Assembly (NCBI GenBank): GCA_037349315.1
Contig: JBAIAC010000129.1
Span: 1 to 64,000, forward strand
Origin: Chelydra serpentina
Lineage: Eukaryota; Chordata; Testudines; Chelydridae
DNA: 64,000 nt
Reading direction: 5' to 3'
Under the pieces are notes generated by a model. It ran no database searches. It was not told the origin of the DNA and worked only from the letters and a program-made list of their open reading frames with translations. The translations under genes were made by a program, and so were the position numbers. Below, one piece after another: positions 12,305 to 24,947 of this stretch. Each line of letters starts with the position of its first letter. The stretch's first letter is position 1.

Positions 12305-15300
12305 GCGGGGTGGTGAGGCTGGTAAGGAGATTGTAAGCGTTGGGGCAGCTGCTAGGGCCGTTGCTGGTGGAATCTCCTGGCGGTGACCAGGCTGATCTGT
12401 CCCCTGGCCGAGGCGCGCGAGCTGCAGGGGCGATCCCATGTCGCTGGGCTGCAGGGCAGAGCCCCCTGCGGAGCGGGGAGGGAAGGAGCAGGCCCCCTTT
12501 GGAGATGGGATTGTGGCCGCCCTGCCCATCTCTCTCCTGCGAAACGGGAGCCTTCGCGCTTGCACAGTAGTTCACCGTTGCCATGCCAACCACAGCAGCG
12601 GGCCGGTGCCCAGGCTGTGAGCGGGGGGGTTTGGTGTCAGCTCAAAGCCACGTTCGGCGGCGGTGTCCCCGTCCAGACGGTGGTGTGAGAAGCCCCTGCG
12701 CACGGCACGGCTGGGGTGGGAGCACCGCACAGGGAGGGGCCAGAGGCTGGCAAACAAACTGCGTTCCCCCGGGCCCAAGCCGGCTTCAGGCTTCCCCCGG
12801 CTGCTGGGATCAGGCCAGGCCCTCGCTAGAGACAGTGCCCCCTGCTGGCCCTACAGCACCTGCCCCAACACTGGGCCGAGCCCCCCACAACTGCGCACAC
12901 CGAGGGAAGCAAACGAACCGGAGCCTGGGATTTCTGCTCCTGCTCCAGCTCCAGCGCGTGCTGAATGGGCAGAGGGGCGTCCGGAGAGAAGGAGCCGCAG
13001 CGGCTATGGGCCCCTGTGAGCAGGGGCCAGTGGCTAAAAACACCCGAGTGGCCCTTTCAATTTTTTTTTTTTAATTGTACCTTTGCGGTGTGAGAAAAAG
13101 CCTGTTTGGTGGCTGAATAAATCACTGTCACTTCACTTGTAGGCTGCGCACTGCAGGGTGCATGCTTCTCTGTGATAACGGGTGTCTTTGGACCCCGCCG
13201 GCACCTGCCTGCTCCTGAGACGTGCCTTATCTCCCCCTCACACACACACTGGCCTTGCCTCCCGGCCGGGACGCACCACACAGGGCGGGCTCTGGGCTGA
13301 GCACGTGCACCCTCAGCCCCCAGAGCAGGGACGAAATGCAGCAGGGAGCCCCGGACGCCGGCTGGCATCTGCCCCTCACGCCGCCAGAGACCGTCCTGCC
13401 AGCCAGAGACCGCCCTTCCCATCCTCCCCAGCAGGCAGCGCTGGCCAGAGAGGCAGAATCCAGGGGAAGGTATTGGGGTAGGCCTGAAACCGGTTACCCA
13501 CAGCAGGTCTGTCACTACCCTACAGCAGCCCTGTGCTGGACAGGAGGCGTGGTACTTCCCTGCTGACCCAGGGAGAGAAGGGGACAGGGAGACTGGCGGA
13601 GGGATGGGGGTCGAGGAATTGTTTTCCCATGAAGATTCTCTGGATTGTATTTTCGTTCCCTGGCGAGCGACCTCCCGGCCCCCTCGATTTGGGATTCAGT
13701 CGCTCCCATTCAGCCTCGTCCCTTGTCATCTTCTCCTTCTCGGTCTCCCCGTCCTGCCCCATTGCCTTCAGAAACAGACACGGGGGGTTTAGTGCTTGCC
13801 CGGAGCTCTGCTTGGACTCCGCTGGGAGCCTGGACAGCCTCAGCTGGCTGGTTCCCATTGCTAGGCACCGCTAGCCATTGTGTCCCAGCACCTGGAGCAG
13901 CTGCCAGCATGTGGCCCGGGGGGAGGCTGCCCCCCTCCCCGCGGATTTCGGTGGGACGTCCTTGTGCAACAAGCCCAGTTTAGTGCATCACAAAGTGCTC
14001 TGGACCCGACACCACCGTTGCCTCTTGATGTCGCACCGGGACAGACAGGTTTGTCCTGGAGGAGCCTTTTCCAGCTGGCCCCCTTCTCGAGAGCCCCGTT
14101 GCCCAGCGGCTCTGGAGGCTCAGCACCAGAACGCGGCTGCAGCTGTGGACCCTGCAGGCCAGGCGCTGGGCGCACGACGCGGAGCGGAGCGGCTCGGCCT
14201 GGTTTCGGAGCCAAGAGCCGCACGTCCCGCCAGTAATGGCATGTGGAGATAAGCTGACCTGAGGCCAGCCGCAGCTTCGCAGCCCTGCGGGGTGACCGTG
14301 CTTTAAAGGGCTCATGGGCTCTGCGAAGGGGGGCACGAGCTGCAGGAAAACAGCTTTTAAGAACATCAGCTTTTATGTCGGCAATCTGAGCCGGCTTGAT
14401 GGTACAAATCATCCTCCCTTTTCATGTTCGCACAAAGCGAGAGCCACATAAAGGACCGAAGCGTCTGGCTCCGGCAATTTAACTGCCTTCAAAGCTTTAC
14501 AGTCCGTTCCCGAATCGTTCGGTGGTGGTTCAGAACCACGCGCCGTCGCTTAGCTCTCCCAGGGTGCTGAGCCCTGGCACTTCCCACCAGCGGCAGGGAG
14601 GCGTTACCGCTGTCTCCTGCATGCCCGTCGAACACCCACCCTGGAAGGCCACGCCTGCTGTGGGGCTCCCCCTCCCGCTTTGCTGACCGGAGCAGGGAGG
14701 GGAGATGAGGCCTGATGCGCTCCTCACCGGCAACTCTTGGTGCGCGGGCGGGGCCCTGGCCGTTGGGCTCCCCGAGGCAGGAGGGGCCACTCAGCGAAGC
14801 TGGCAGTGTATGTCTGTTCGGGACATTAGCGTGTTCCTTGCCTTAATGAGAAGCGAGCGCTGCCAGAAGAAACCGTCTCTTATCGGCTTTAGTGCCACAG
14901 TGCATCGGCTTCTGCATAAAATTTACCGAGCTTGAAAATGGGGCATAAACATTATGGGTAAATTTGGCAGAAAATGTGACTGACTCTGATCTGGTCATGA
15001 ATAAATAATTTTCAATTACCAGCCTCAGCACTGCAGTGAGCCCAACCCAGGGTGCTTCAAAAGTTGGGTTTGTGTTTGTGAAAGCCTAGCTGCATGGTTT
15101 CCACGTGTCAGGGCAAGAGAGGCTCTCACGAGGCTTCCCAGCCTGTCTCTGGGAGAGAGGCCGCAAGCTGGTGGGGAGGGCGGGCAGCAGATCTCTGGCC
15201 CTGAAGTTCACATTCACAAGACACAGAGAACCTGGCTCAGATTAGCCAGGGTTCACGTCCTCCTGGAGCCAGGAGTGGCTCTGAGCTGGCTGCAGCTGCC

Positions 15301-15369
15301 ACTGACCCGCGAGGATTGGATCAGTTTAGCCGTAACCTCAGCGCTCGTTCTGCAGCCAGTCACCATAAA

Positions 15370-17410
15370 ACAAGGTTCTGCTCCGCCGTGCCCAGCGAGG
15401 GAGAGAGATCCGCGCGCTCAGGTGTACGCACTGCCCGGGTCTCTGCGCACACTCTACACGGGGGATCTGCTCCGTGCCCAGCGAGGGGGAGAGATCCGCG
15501 CGCTCAGGTGTACGCACTGCCCGGGTCTCTGCGCACACTCTACACGGGGGATCTGCTCCGTGCCCAGCGAGGGAGAGAGATCCGCGAGCTCAGACGGACG
15601 CGCAGCCCGGGTCTCTGTGCACACCCTACACCGGGGATCTGCTCTGTGCCCAGCGAGGGGGAAAGATCCGCGCGCTCAGATGGACACAACCCAGGTCTCT
15701 GCGCACACTCTCCACGGAGGATCTGCTCCGTGCCCAGCGAGGGGGAGAGATCCGCGAGCTCAGATGAACACAGCCCGGGTCTCTGCGCACACTCTACACT
15801 GGGGATCTGCTCCGTGCCCAGCGAGGGAGAGAGATCCGCAAGCTCAGATGGACACAGCCCGGGTCTCTGCGCACACTCTACACTGGGGATCTGCTCCGTG
15901 CCCAGCGAGGGAGAGAGATCCGTGCGCTCAGGTGGACACACAGCCGGGGTCTCTGCGCACACTCTCCACGGGGGATCTGCTCCGTGCCCAGCGAGGGAGA
16001 GAGATCCGCGAGCTCAGATGGACACAGCCCGGGTCTCTGCGCACACTCTACATCGGGGATCTGCTCCGTGCCCAGCGAGGGAGAGAGATCCGCGCGCTCA
16101 GATGGACACACAGCCTGGGTCTCTGCGCACACTCTACACCGGGGATCTGCTCCGTGCCCAGCGAGGGAGAGAGATCCGCGCGCTCAGATGTACGCGCAGC
16201 CCGGGTCTCTGCGCACACTCTCCACGGGGGATCTGCTCCATGCCCAGCGAGGGAGAGAGATCCGCGCGCTCAGATGGACACAGCCCGGGTCTCTGCGCAC
16301 ACTCTCCACGGGGATCTGCTCCGTGCCCAGCGAGGGAGAGAGATCCGCGAGCTCAGATGGACACAGCCCGGGTCTCTGCGCACACTCTACATCGGGGATC
16401 TGCTCCGTGCCCAGCGAGGGAGAGAGATCCGCGCGCTCAGATGGACACACAGCCTGGGTCTCTGCGCACACTCTACACCGGGGATCTGCTCCGTGCCCAG
16501 TGAGGGAGAGAGATCCGCGCGCTCAGATGTACGCGCAGCCCGGGTCTCTGCGCACACTCTCCACGGGGGATCTGCTCCATGCCCAGCGAGGGAGAGAGAT
16601 CCGCGCGCTCAGATGGACACAGCCCGGGTCTCTGCGCACACTCTACACCGGGGATCTGCTCCGTGCCCAGCGACGGGGAGAGATCCGCGCGCTCAGATGT
16701 ACGCGCAGCCCGGGTCTCTGCGCACACTCTACACCGGGGATCTGCTCCGTGCCCAGCGAGGGGGAGAGATCCGCGCGCTCAGATGTACGCGCAGCCCGGG
16801 TCTCTGCGCACACTCTACACCGGGGATCTGCTCCGTGCCCAGCGAGGGGGAGAGATCCGCGCACTCAGATGGACACACAGCCCGGGTCTCTGCTCCGTGC
16901 CCAGCGAGGGAGAGAGATCCGCGCGCTCAGATGGACACACAGCCCGGGTCTCTGCGCACACTCTACACCGGGGATCTGCTCCGTGCCCAGCGAGGGAGAG
17001 AGATCCGCGCGCTCAGATGGACACAGCCCGGGTCTCTGCGCACACTCTCCACGGGGGATCTGCTCCGTGCCCAGCGAGGGAGAGAGATCCGCGCGCTCAG
17101 ATGGACACAGCCCGGGTCTCTGCGCACACTCTACACCGGGGATCTGCTCCGTGCCCAGCGACGGGGAGAGATCCGCGCGCTCAGATGTACGCGCAGCCCG
17201 GGTCTCTGCGCACACTCTACACCGGGGATCTGCTCCGTGCCCAGCGAGGGAGAGAGATCCGCGCGCTCAGATGGACACACAGCCCGGGTCTCTGCGCACA
17301 CTCTACACTGGGGATCTGCTCCGTGCCCAGCGAGGGAGAGAGATCCGCGAGCTCAGATGGACACACAGCCCGGGTCTCTGCGCACACTACACGGGGGCAT
17401 CCTGAGGGAG
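15370..17410. repeat. Minisatellite, 83/86-bp period, about 24 copies
   Basis: Units contain ctctgcgcacactctacac, gggatctgctccgtgcccag and gagagatccgcgcgctcag. Unit length is 86 bp with the 'tacgcactgc' form and 83 bp with the 'gacacagcc' form. Copies differ by scattered substitutions. A 339-bp four-unit block is duplicated (see findings). The absence of stop codons gives open frames of up to 720 codons on the plus strand, which I regard as artefacts. Confidence 0.97.
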
Positions 17411-17933
17411 GCTGGAATCCCATCTCCCACCCTCTAGGCATTCAGCCCCCTCTACGTCTTCTTTTCGGGGGAAGTGCAGGCTTGGAGGGAGATCGGGGCA
17501 GCAACAAGCCCCACGTGCCAGGACCTCAAGTGGCTCAGTTGAACTGAAAGAGGCAGGACGCCAGCATCCCCAGTCCCATCCCGCTGTCGGTTCGCCTGTC
17601 CCAAAGCTCACCCTGCTTACGGTGCCGTTGATTCTAATTCAGCCTGTTCCCCTTCCCACACGGCCCTTGTAAACACACGGCTAATAATTACGTTTGACAA
17701 GCCCCAGGGAGCTTCCATTCATTCCCCTCTCCTGGGGCAGGCACCCGGGTCCCGTGCGGCTCACGGGAGTGGGAATGATGCTCCTGTTGTCAGCCAGGCG
17801 GCTGCTGGATCAGCTGGGCGTTGGAGTCATGTGCAGAAATAATAGGAGCCAGGTTTGGCAACAATCAGGAACAAGCATTGGAGCTGCTGAGCAGGGGAGG
17901 GGAGCGGGTGCCCATAGCAGCCTTCCCTGCAGC

Positions 17934-18054
17934 TAGGTGACCAGATGTCCCGATTTTATAGGGACAGTCCCGATTTTTGGATCTTTTTCTTATATAGGCT
18001 CCTATTACCCCCCACCCCGTCCCCATTTTTCACACTTGCTGTCTGGTCACCCTA
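17934..18054. mobile_element. Short inverted-repeat DNA element (MITE)
   Basis: Begins taggtgaccagatgtcccga and ends tgctgtctggtcacccta, so the termini are inverted repeats (gtgaccaga / tctggtcac). TA bases flank or form the ends. Internally it has paired 'tcccgattttatagggac' and 'agtcccgattttt' motifs. It has no coding capacity. The superfamily is uncertain (Tc1/mariner-like TA ends or hAT-like). Confidence 0.7.
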
Positions 18055-18956
18055 CCTGCAGTTCAGACAGCACCAGGCCTAGCACACAGAGCAGCCGGGC
18101 GTGGAGCGCTGCGTGCTGGGACCTGTCACTCCCACCGGGCCTCGCCACCTACCAGAGGTGGGGGCACCTGAGGGAGCTGGCTGTGCGCTCACCCCGACTC
18201 TGGCCTCACAGCTGCAGGAGGCTCCGGTTTCTTCCCTCCCAGCGTGGGGGAGAAGGCCACTGGGCTGGCTGCAGATTGCCGGGTCACTGGCTGTCTGTCT
18301 CTCACCCCCGCTGCCCTTTCAAAGGCAGACTCCCCGGTCTCTCCCCTCGCCTCCTGACACTTTGCTGGTTACCAACGAAAATGGCTTCCAAGCCCAGATT
18401 AGTGATGCCCTGCTGGTCCCAGCTCCGCGCCTGCAGCGTCCCGTGGGGCAGGGCTGGCGGCCCCCAGACATGCCACCGCAGGGTCTGGAGCAGAGGATTG
18501 TAGGTTCTGGGCAGGCAGCGAGTGCGCTCCTCTGCAGACCCCAATCTTCCCAAAGAGCAGGTAGAGAACAGGAAATTCTAGGGGAGAGAAATTGCTTTTT
18601 GCATCAGTGCCTCTCCCCTGCACTCGTTCGCATCCTCGCTGCCGTCCCTACATTCTGTGCGCCAGGCCCCCGGCCACCCTGGTCATTCCTGCACCAGCAA
18701 GCTCTTCCCAAAGCAAACCCCTCTTTGAACGTGGGCCCAGGGGCGCGCGTGGACTCAGAGCTGCAGTGGAGGGACCCAGGACAGGGCACTTTGGGTTCCC
18801 TACGCCGCAAACTGCGTGTTACATTCATGTTCAGCCCTGACCCAGGGCGAGGCGCTTACGGGAGGTCCCGCATCCTGGAGAAGCCTCCTGCAAGAGCCTG
18901 CTCCCAGTCCCGAGCCCTGGCCAAGACGTGCCCCACCCTTTTCTGTCGTGCTGCAG

Positions 18957-19076
18957 GTGAAGTGTGACCAGTACTGGCCAGGCCGGGGCACAGAGACCTA
19001 CGGGCTGATTCAGGTGACCCTGCTGGACACAGTCGAACTGGCTACCTACACCGTCCGGACGTTTGCACTCTACAAG
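18957..19076 (+). CDS. PTPRF: PTPRF exon, D1 phosphatase
   Basis: Residues 101-140, exactly 40 codons in phase 0 at both ends: [18 protein letters not shown] then a strand ending [11 protein letters not shown]. This is the KCxxYWP segment of D1. Acceptor tgctgcag; donor gtaatg. Confidence 0.96.
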
Positions 19077-20000
19077 GTAATGGGTGGGCTGTGGCTGCTC
19101 TGCACACCTGGCCCGGGGTAAGCCTGCCCCACAGAGGCCCATGGGCAGCCCCTGGCTGATCACACAGCGGGGCTGTTCGGGCAGTGGCCGGCTCACGCCC
19201 GGCCTACGCAGGATTGTGGCCAGGACACCTGTCCCTTGGCTGTGCGTGTTCGCCCCTGTGGCAGGACCATGGGATGTGCTAGCCCTGTGCTTCTCTCCAC
19301 CAGGCAGAGCATGGAGCTGCTCCTCTCCAGCCGGCTGCACTCCTTAGCCATGCCGCGGAAACCTGCGCTCGGCACGCAGCAGCAAGCGCCCCAAGAGCAG
19401 GCTTGGCAGGCGGCCCTGCAGCCCAGCATGGGGAGGGTCCCTGTGCAGAGGCTGACGGCCCTGCTACCCAGGGGGCTTGCTCACTCCCCCAGGCAGGAGG
19501 CAGGAGGTTGCTCTCTAGGAGATGGGCCACCTTTGGAGCTGTGTGTGCCTGGTCCATCGCAGGCCAGGTTACCCCAGCTGCTGGGCTCCAGCTCCCGCTG
19601 TCCCCACGCTGCACCATCCTCAAGGCACGATTAGAGCAGGGAAAGTCCCCCCTTCTCGTTCCTTTGTGTCTCAGTTTACCCACCTGGGCTGTGGACCCTG
19701 GCCCATCCTTGTGCCGTGCCGAGAGCTGTTCACCTTCTCTGCCGTCTGATCCAGATCCATACGGCGAACCCGGCGCTTTCCCCAGCTCAGCTGTCTGGCT
19801 CAGGGGGCCTCCCTCCCCCGGGCTCAGGGCACGGCTAGGGTCGCTGTGCTGAGGGGGACTCACCAGAGGGGGTATTTGGGCCTCTGGCGTTTGTGCGGCT
19901 GTTGAATGCCCACAGCGACACACACGGCTCGTTGTCCCATGGCTGAGTCAGAGACCGGCTCGTTCTCAGCCCCGGCGCGTCTCTTTGGGTTCCTTGGCAG
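19077..20000. other. PTPRF intron, nothing recognised
   Basis: GC-rich intron between D1 exons with no transposon or RNA gene recognised. Confidence 0.6.
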
Positions 20001-20155
20001 AATGGCTCCAGCGAGAAGCGAGAGTTACGCCAATTCCAGTTCATGGCCTGGCCGGATCATGGGGTGCCGGAGTACCCCACCCCCATCCTCGCCTTCCTGC
20101 GCCGGGTGAAAGCCTGTAACCCCCCTGACGCTGGGCCCATGGTTGTCCATTGCAG
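20001..20155 (+). CDS. PTPRF: PTPRF exon, D1 WPD loop and catalytic Cys
   Basis: Residues 141-191. Contains the WPD loop ([16 protein letters not shown]), whose Asp is the general acid, and ends in MVVHC plus two bases of Ser. The catalytic cysteine codon TGC is at 20151-20153. The exon stops inside the HCS signature (ag|c). It has the same length (155 nt) and phase as the equivalent D2 exon at 28578. Confidence 0.97.
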
Positions 20156-21214
20156 GTAAGAGTCATTGCGGGAGGAGCTGCTGTATTCTCAAGGCTGCAG
20201 GGGGCACCTGTGTTAGCTGCGAGACCCTCGAGGTGCTGTAATAAAACCGGTTTGGCTTATTCCTGCTTAATGGGAACGTGCCTCTCGCTGCAGACTGGGC
20301 TGTGGTGATGGGAGTGCGTCCCCTGGGGCCCCCCGTGCCAGTGTCTTCGCTGCTGGTGGAGTTTGCATTGTGGCTCCACTGTGAAATGAAACCGCACTTT
20401 GCAGTTCTGGTCAGAGGGGCAGAAGCCACAAGTCTCCGTGAGAGGCAGCAAACCCGGTTTAGAATTCCAGCCTGCCCCGAGCTCCCCGGCAAGGGGGATT
20501 CCACGCACGGACGCGCAAGAGCAGTTATTGTAGCTCTCCCGGAGGGGTGAGAAGGGCTGGATTTGCTGGAACTATTAGTCCACTAAGAATCCGCAGCAGA
20601 GTGGGGACTATCACTGAGCAAACCACTCCGTCACTGCTGCACTTGCCAACGCCTTGGAGACAGTATTGTCTTCCTTCGTGCCCAGTGTGAGTGGGGTGTA
20701 GTTAAAACCCATACACGCCACATTCAGACCCAGTCACGGCTCTGAGTTGGACGATAGCAAGGAAGTGCCCTGGCTCCATATCTCTGCCTCGTGTTCCTGT
20801 CTCAGGGCCCATGGCTGCTGCCTGTCGGGGTGAGCCCCGCAGAGATCACCATTGGCTAACGCTCTCCCGCACGCAGCGGTGAGCCATGGAGATTGGGCTG
20901 AGTTTCCCAAAGCGCCGGCCAGGTGTGTTCTGAGCCCAGGTGCAGAGTATGAAATACAAAAGTGCACAACTGGTCGGGTTCTCAATGTGCGGAGGAGAAG
21001 TGTCGACACAGAGGAGGGAAAGGGCTGTGCAGGGACTTGGGGTCATGGCAGGGATTAGAATCCAGGTCTCCTGACTCCCCTGCCTGGCATTTAAACCCTC
21101 GTGGTGTCTCTGCTGGCGGCTCCCTGGAGGGAAGGGGGCCGGGGGAGCAGGGCTGAGGTGGGAGAGCCCCCGGCAGGGCAGTGCTCACTCCTGTGCCATG
21201 CTGTGCTCCTGCAG
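20156..21214. other. PTPRF intron with old SINE-like fragment
   Basis: No coding. The stretch at about 20985-21095 (cacagaggagggaaagg, cttggggtcatggcaggga, aatccaggtctcctgac) resembles the 3' half of MIR-type core SINEs, but strongly diverged. Confidence 0.5.
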
Positions 21215-21500
21215 CGCTGGCGTGGGCAGGACGGGCTGCTTCATTGTCATCGAAGCCATGCTGGAGCGGATGAAGCACGAGAAGACCGTCGACATCTATG
21301 GCCACGTGACGTGCATGAGATCTCAGCGTAACTACATGGTGCAGACCGAGGACCAATACATCTTCATCCACGAGGCCCTGCTGGAGGCAGCCACCTGCGG
21401 CAACACCGAGGTGCCCGCACGCAACCTCTTTGCGCACCTCCAGAAGCTGAGCCAGGTGCCCCCGGGCGAGAGCGTCACTGCAATGGAGCTGGAATTCAAG
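21215..21500 (+). CDS. PTPRF: PTPRF exon, D1 P-loop end, Q loop and D1-D2 linker
   Basis: Residues 192-287. Completes the P-loop ([16 protein letters not shown]), then carries the Q-loop region ([14 protein letters not shown]) and the conserved linker into D2 ([15 protein letters not shown]). Acceptor tcctgcag; donor gtaagcg. It is the longest exon here at 286 nt. Confidence 0.97.
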
Positions 21501-23741
21501 GTAAGCGAGCGCACGTCCCTGGCGTGGGCCCTGCTGGTGCCAGGCTGTCCGTCTGTCCCGCACCCCCGCAGCAGCCAGCAGCTGAGGAGCGAGCGCTGGG
21601 CATGGAGGGAGGGAGACAGACTGTGCTGGGTATCATGGTTCCAAGCCAGGTAGCAGCTATTAAAATCCATTGGAATTGTGGCGTTTGTGCTGCCCACGCT
21701 TCCTCCCCGGCTTGGCAGCGCAGATGTGAGAGTCTCAGCAGCACGTTCTGCTCTTGGGTCACGGTGCGGCGGTAGCTGCATCCGAAACCAGATGCAGATT
21801 GTGTGTTCGGGATCATTGATGTGACTGTGGACAACCTGTCTGGAAACCGCTCCAGTGTAAATAGCCCAGATGTTTCTAGTCCCATCTTCGTGCTGCTGAG
21901 CTCGGTTAGCATTGAACCTCCGGTTAGGGTGTCAGGCCCTGCTGACGGCAGCGTCTGAAGGAGTAGGGTTTTAAAAAACAGCCCAGCTGCTGCTGAGTGT
22001 GTGTGTGTGTTGGCACTGCGTGTGTGCGTGTGTGTGTGACTGCCTAGCACAGATATTTATTACAGCCGTGGCGATGGAAACCAGCGCTGATAAGTGCCCA
22101 TGTGCTCCTACGAAGGGCATTAGTCCAGCAGACGCATGCAGGGCGGCAGCCGCCGGTGCAGGCTGCGAAATGAGCTGCTGAGCCCTGGGAATCTCCTCCG
22201 AGTGCAGACGGGGCTGGAGAGGCCGAACACTGACTCCTGTGCACACTGGGAAAGGCAAAGCGGCTTGGTCCTGCGGTCACCCGGGCTACTGGTGACGCCT
22301 TGGGCATTAGCTCCGTCTCCACGGAGCCAGTCAGCAGGGTTGCTGTCCAGCTGAGTCCGTCCGTTCAGGGCTGGGCGTGTGGGGCGGAAGGGAGGGGTAT
22401 ACGTGGCGGCGAGGGGGGTATTTGCACATCTGCCAGGTCTCTCACGTTTCCCTCGCTCCGGACTGAGAAGGGAGGCTCTTTAGAAAACCTCCCCCTCTTG
22501 GGAGGGTTTTGTGCGTGAGAGATTTTCACTCTCCGTCCCTGTTCACAGGTGCGTCTGCACTGGCATGGGGGCGACTCCCTGCCCGAGGGGACAGACGTGC
22601 ACTGCTGCTGAGCTAGGGCACTAACACGACAGGGTAGCCGTGGTGGGGAGAGCTGCGGGAGGGGCTCACTGCCCCGAGGACGTGCCATGGGTCTCCGGCG
22701 GGCTAGTCTGCCCGTGGCTTGGTTGGTTTAGAGGGCTAGCTCGGTGGCAGCATCGCCGGTTCGGCTCTTCCAGCCGAGGGTCACACCCCCACTCACGGTG
22801 TAGACAGCCAGTGCCACGGCCAGAGGCCCCGTATTGGTGCACAGTGAGCCCTGCCAAAGAGATCACTCAGGGACCCACACAAACTGGTTTCTGAATGGAG
22901 TCGCTCTTCTAAGAAAGGTGGCCAGAATCGGACTCGCTCTGGAAGGAAGCCTTGGGGCAGCACTGGGAGACAGAGCGGCCTGCCAAGGGTGGTCTCGGCG
23001 ACGCCGTTCCCTGTGTCCGTGTGGGTGTGAGAGAGGGTTCATCAGCACGGGGGGGGCTGTGTTACTCCCAGGTCTCCCTTGCTGGCCCTGCGCCATTGGT
23101 CGCCGGGGCCGGAGAGAGGGGTTTGGGTCCTTGCCCGTAAACCCAGGTACCGCACTGACCACGGCCACTGCTGGGCGCAAAGACGTGACCCAAAATCGAT
23201 TTTTGTGGCCCTGAAAATGTCACTGATTTTACATTCCGTTATCATGCTCCCAGGGCGTGTCCGTGAGAGCAGAGGGGGGGTGAGTGGGCGGAGGGCAGAA
23301 GAGGCCATTAAAGGTGAACGACCAAGGGAGATCCCCCCGCCCCTCCCCCCGCAGGGTAATGCGGGCGCAGAGTAACAGCTCCACTGGGCTCTAGTCTGCA
23401 GCCGCCTTGGGCTGAGTACCAGGCAACGCCCCCGAGCTGGAGGGCAGCAGGCGCCGGTGGAGGCGGGGTGCCCAGCAGTCTGCACAGAGCAGCTAGCGCA
23501 GACTCTGCAGCCAGCGTTTCTCATGGCTCAGCGATAGCCATGGCACGGAGCTGGCGGTAGACACGGGGAGCCGGTAGGGCCAGCATAGCGCCTGCCGCAG
23601 GCACAGGCAGTGAAAGCCTTTAGATGGCAGCTCTCCACTGCCCACCGGCCCATGGGGCTGAGTTCCCTGCCCACCGGCCCAGCTGCTCTGCGCGTGTGGG
23701 GCTCTGTTCCCTTCCCCCTGCCCATCGGCCCAGCTGCTCTG

Positions 23742-24947
23742 CACTTAGGACGGAAGAATCCCATGCACTGCTACAGGCTGGGGACCGACTGGCTAAGCAG
23801 CAGTTCTGCAGAAAAGGACCTAGGGGTTACAGTGGATGAGAAGCTGGATATAAGTCAGCAGTGTGCCCTTGTTGCCAAGAAGGCTAACGGCATATTGGGC
23901 TGTATTAGTAGGGGTATTGCCAGCAGATGGAGGGAAGTGATTATTCCCCTCTATTCGGCACTGGTGAGGCCCAGGGCCGGCGCGCCCATTAGTTGCCTAG
24001 GGCGCCAAGATTTGCGGGGCGGCGGGCAGCTGCCTCCCGGCTCCTCGGGGGCTGGGCGGTGGGCGGCTGCCTCCTGGCTTCTCGGGGGCAGCCGTCGCGA
24101 GCCGCCCCGCCACCTCCCCCCGCCCCCGCTCAGGAGCTGAGTGGGGAGCCGCGGGGCAGCCACCGCGAGCCGCCCAGCTGCCCCAGGCTCCCTGCTCAGC
24201 TTCCGCGGCTGGTGAGTCACGGGGGGGGGGGGGGGAATTAACGCCCGCGGGCGGGGGGAGACTGAGCTCCTGCGGGTGGGGGACCTGGCTGGGGGGGGGC
24301 AGCATTGTGGTGGGGGGAGGCTGAGTTCCCGTGGACGGGGGAGCTGGCTGGGAGGGCGGGGGGGCGGCGCAGGGCTGGTGCATGGAAGTTTCGCCTAGGG
24401 CGTGAAACTTCCTTGCACCGGCCCTGGTGAGGCCTCATTTGGAGTACTGTGTCCAGTTTTGGGCCCCACACTACAAGAAGGATGTGGATAAATTGGAAAG
24501 AGTCCAGCGGAGGGCAACAAAAATGATTAGGGGGCTGGAGCACATGACTTATGAGGAGAGGCTGAGGGAACTGGGATTGTTTAGCCTGCAGAAGAGAAGA
24601 GTGAGGGGGGATTTGATAGCTGCTTTCAACTACCTGAAAGGGGGTTCCAAAGAGGATGGATCTAGACTGTTCTCAGTGGTAGAAGATGACAGAACAAGGA
24701 GTAATGGTCTCAAGTTGCAGAGGGGGAGGTTTAGGTTGGATATTAGGAAAAACTTTTTCACTAGTAGGGTGGTGAAGCACTGGAATGGGTTACCTAGGGA
24801 GGTGGTGGAATCTCCTTAGAGGTTTTTAAGGTCAGGCTTGACAAAGCCCTGGCTGGGATGATCTAGTTGGGGTTGGTCCTGCTTTGAGCAGGGGGTTGGA
24901 CTAGAACCTCCTGAGGTCCCTTCCAACCCTGAGATTCTATGATTCTA
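23742..24947 (+). mobile_element. CR1 LINE, 5'-truncated 3' end, interrupted by hAT
   Basis: Starts at the RT C-terminal region (cacttaggacggaagaatcc) and runs to the CR1 3' terminus (tccaaccctgagattctatg). It is nearly identical to the 3' portion of the CR1 at 38185-40624, so it belongs to the same young subfamily. The copy is split by a 455-bp hAT element (23972-24426). Its 3' end lies only 46 bp upstream of the first D2 exon. A conserved reading frame remains on the right arm (24427-24819). Confidence 0.93.
23972..24426. mobile_element. Non-autonomous hAT element nested in CR1
   Basis: Flanked by an exact 8-bp target duplication gtgaggcc (23964-23971 and 24427-24434). Ends are CAGGGCCGGCGCG and TGCACCGGCCCTG, giving CAGGGCCGG-type inverted termini. 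Length is 455 bp, GC-rich, with no transposase frame. The 8-bp duplication with CAG...CTG ends is diagnostic of hAT. Removing it restores continuous CR1 sequence, as comparison with the 40-kb copy shows. Confidence 0.95.

Larger units (their letters stand above)
11729..18956. other. PTPRF large intron (7.2 kb)
   Basis: Contains an antisense SINE (12121-12304), a 2-kb minisatellite (15370-17410) and a 120-bp inverted-repeat element (17934-18054). The rest (12305-15370, 17411-17933, 18055-18956) shows no conserved coding on either strand. There is a short A/T homopolymer at 13061 and a (CA)n patch near 13240. Confidence 0.75.

Noticed and set aside
15275..17437. A 720-codon open frame (and a 473-codon one) that might be a repeat-rich protein
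   Set aside because: It coincides with the 83/86-bp minisatellite. The unit length is not a multiple of 3, so all three frames are open, and the protein repeats only mirror the DNA. No homology and no promoter or splice context; it lies in a PTPRF intron.
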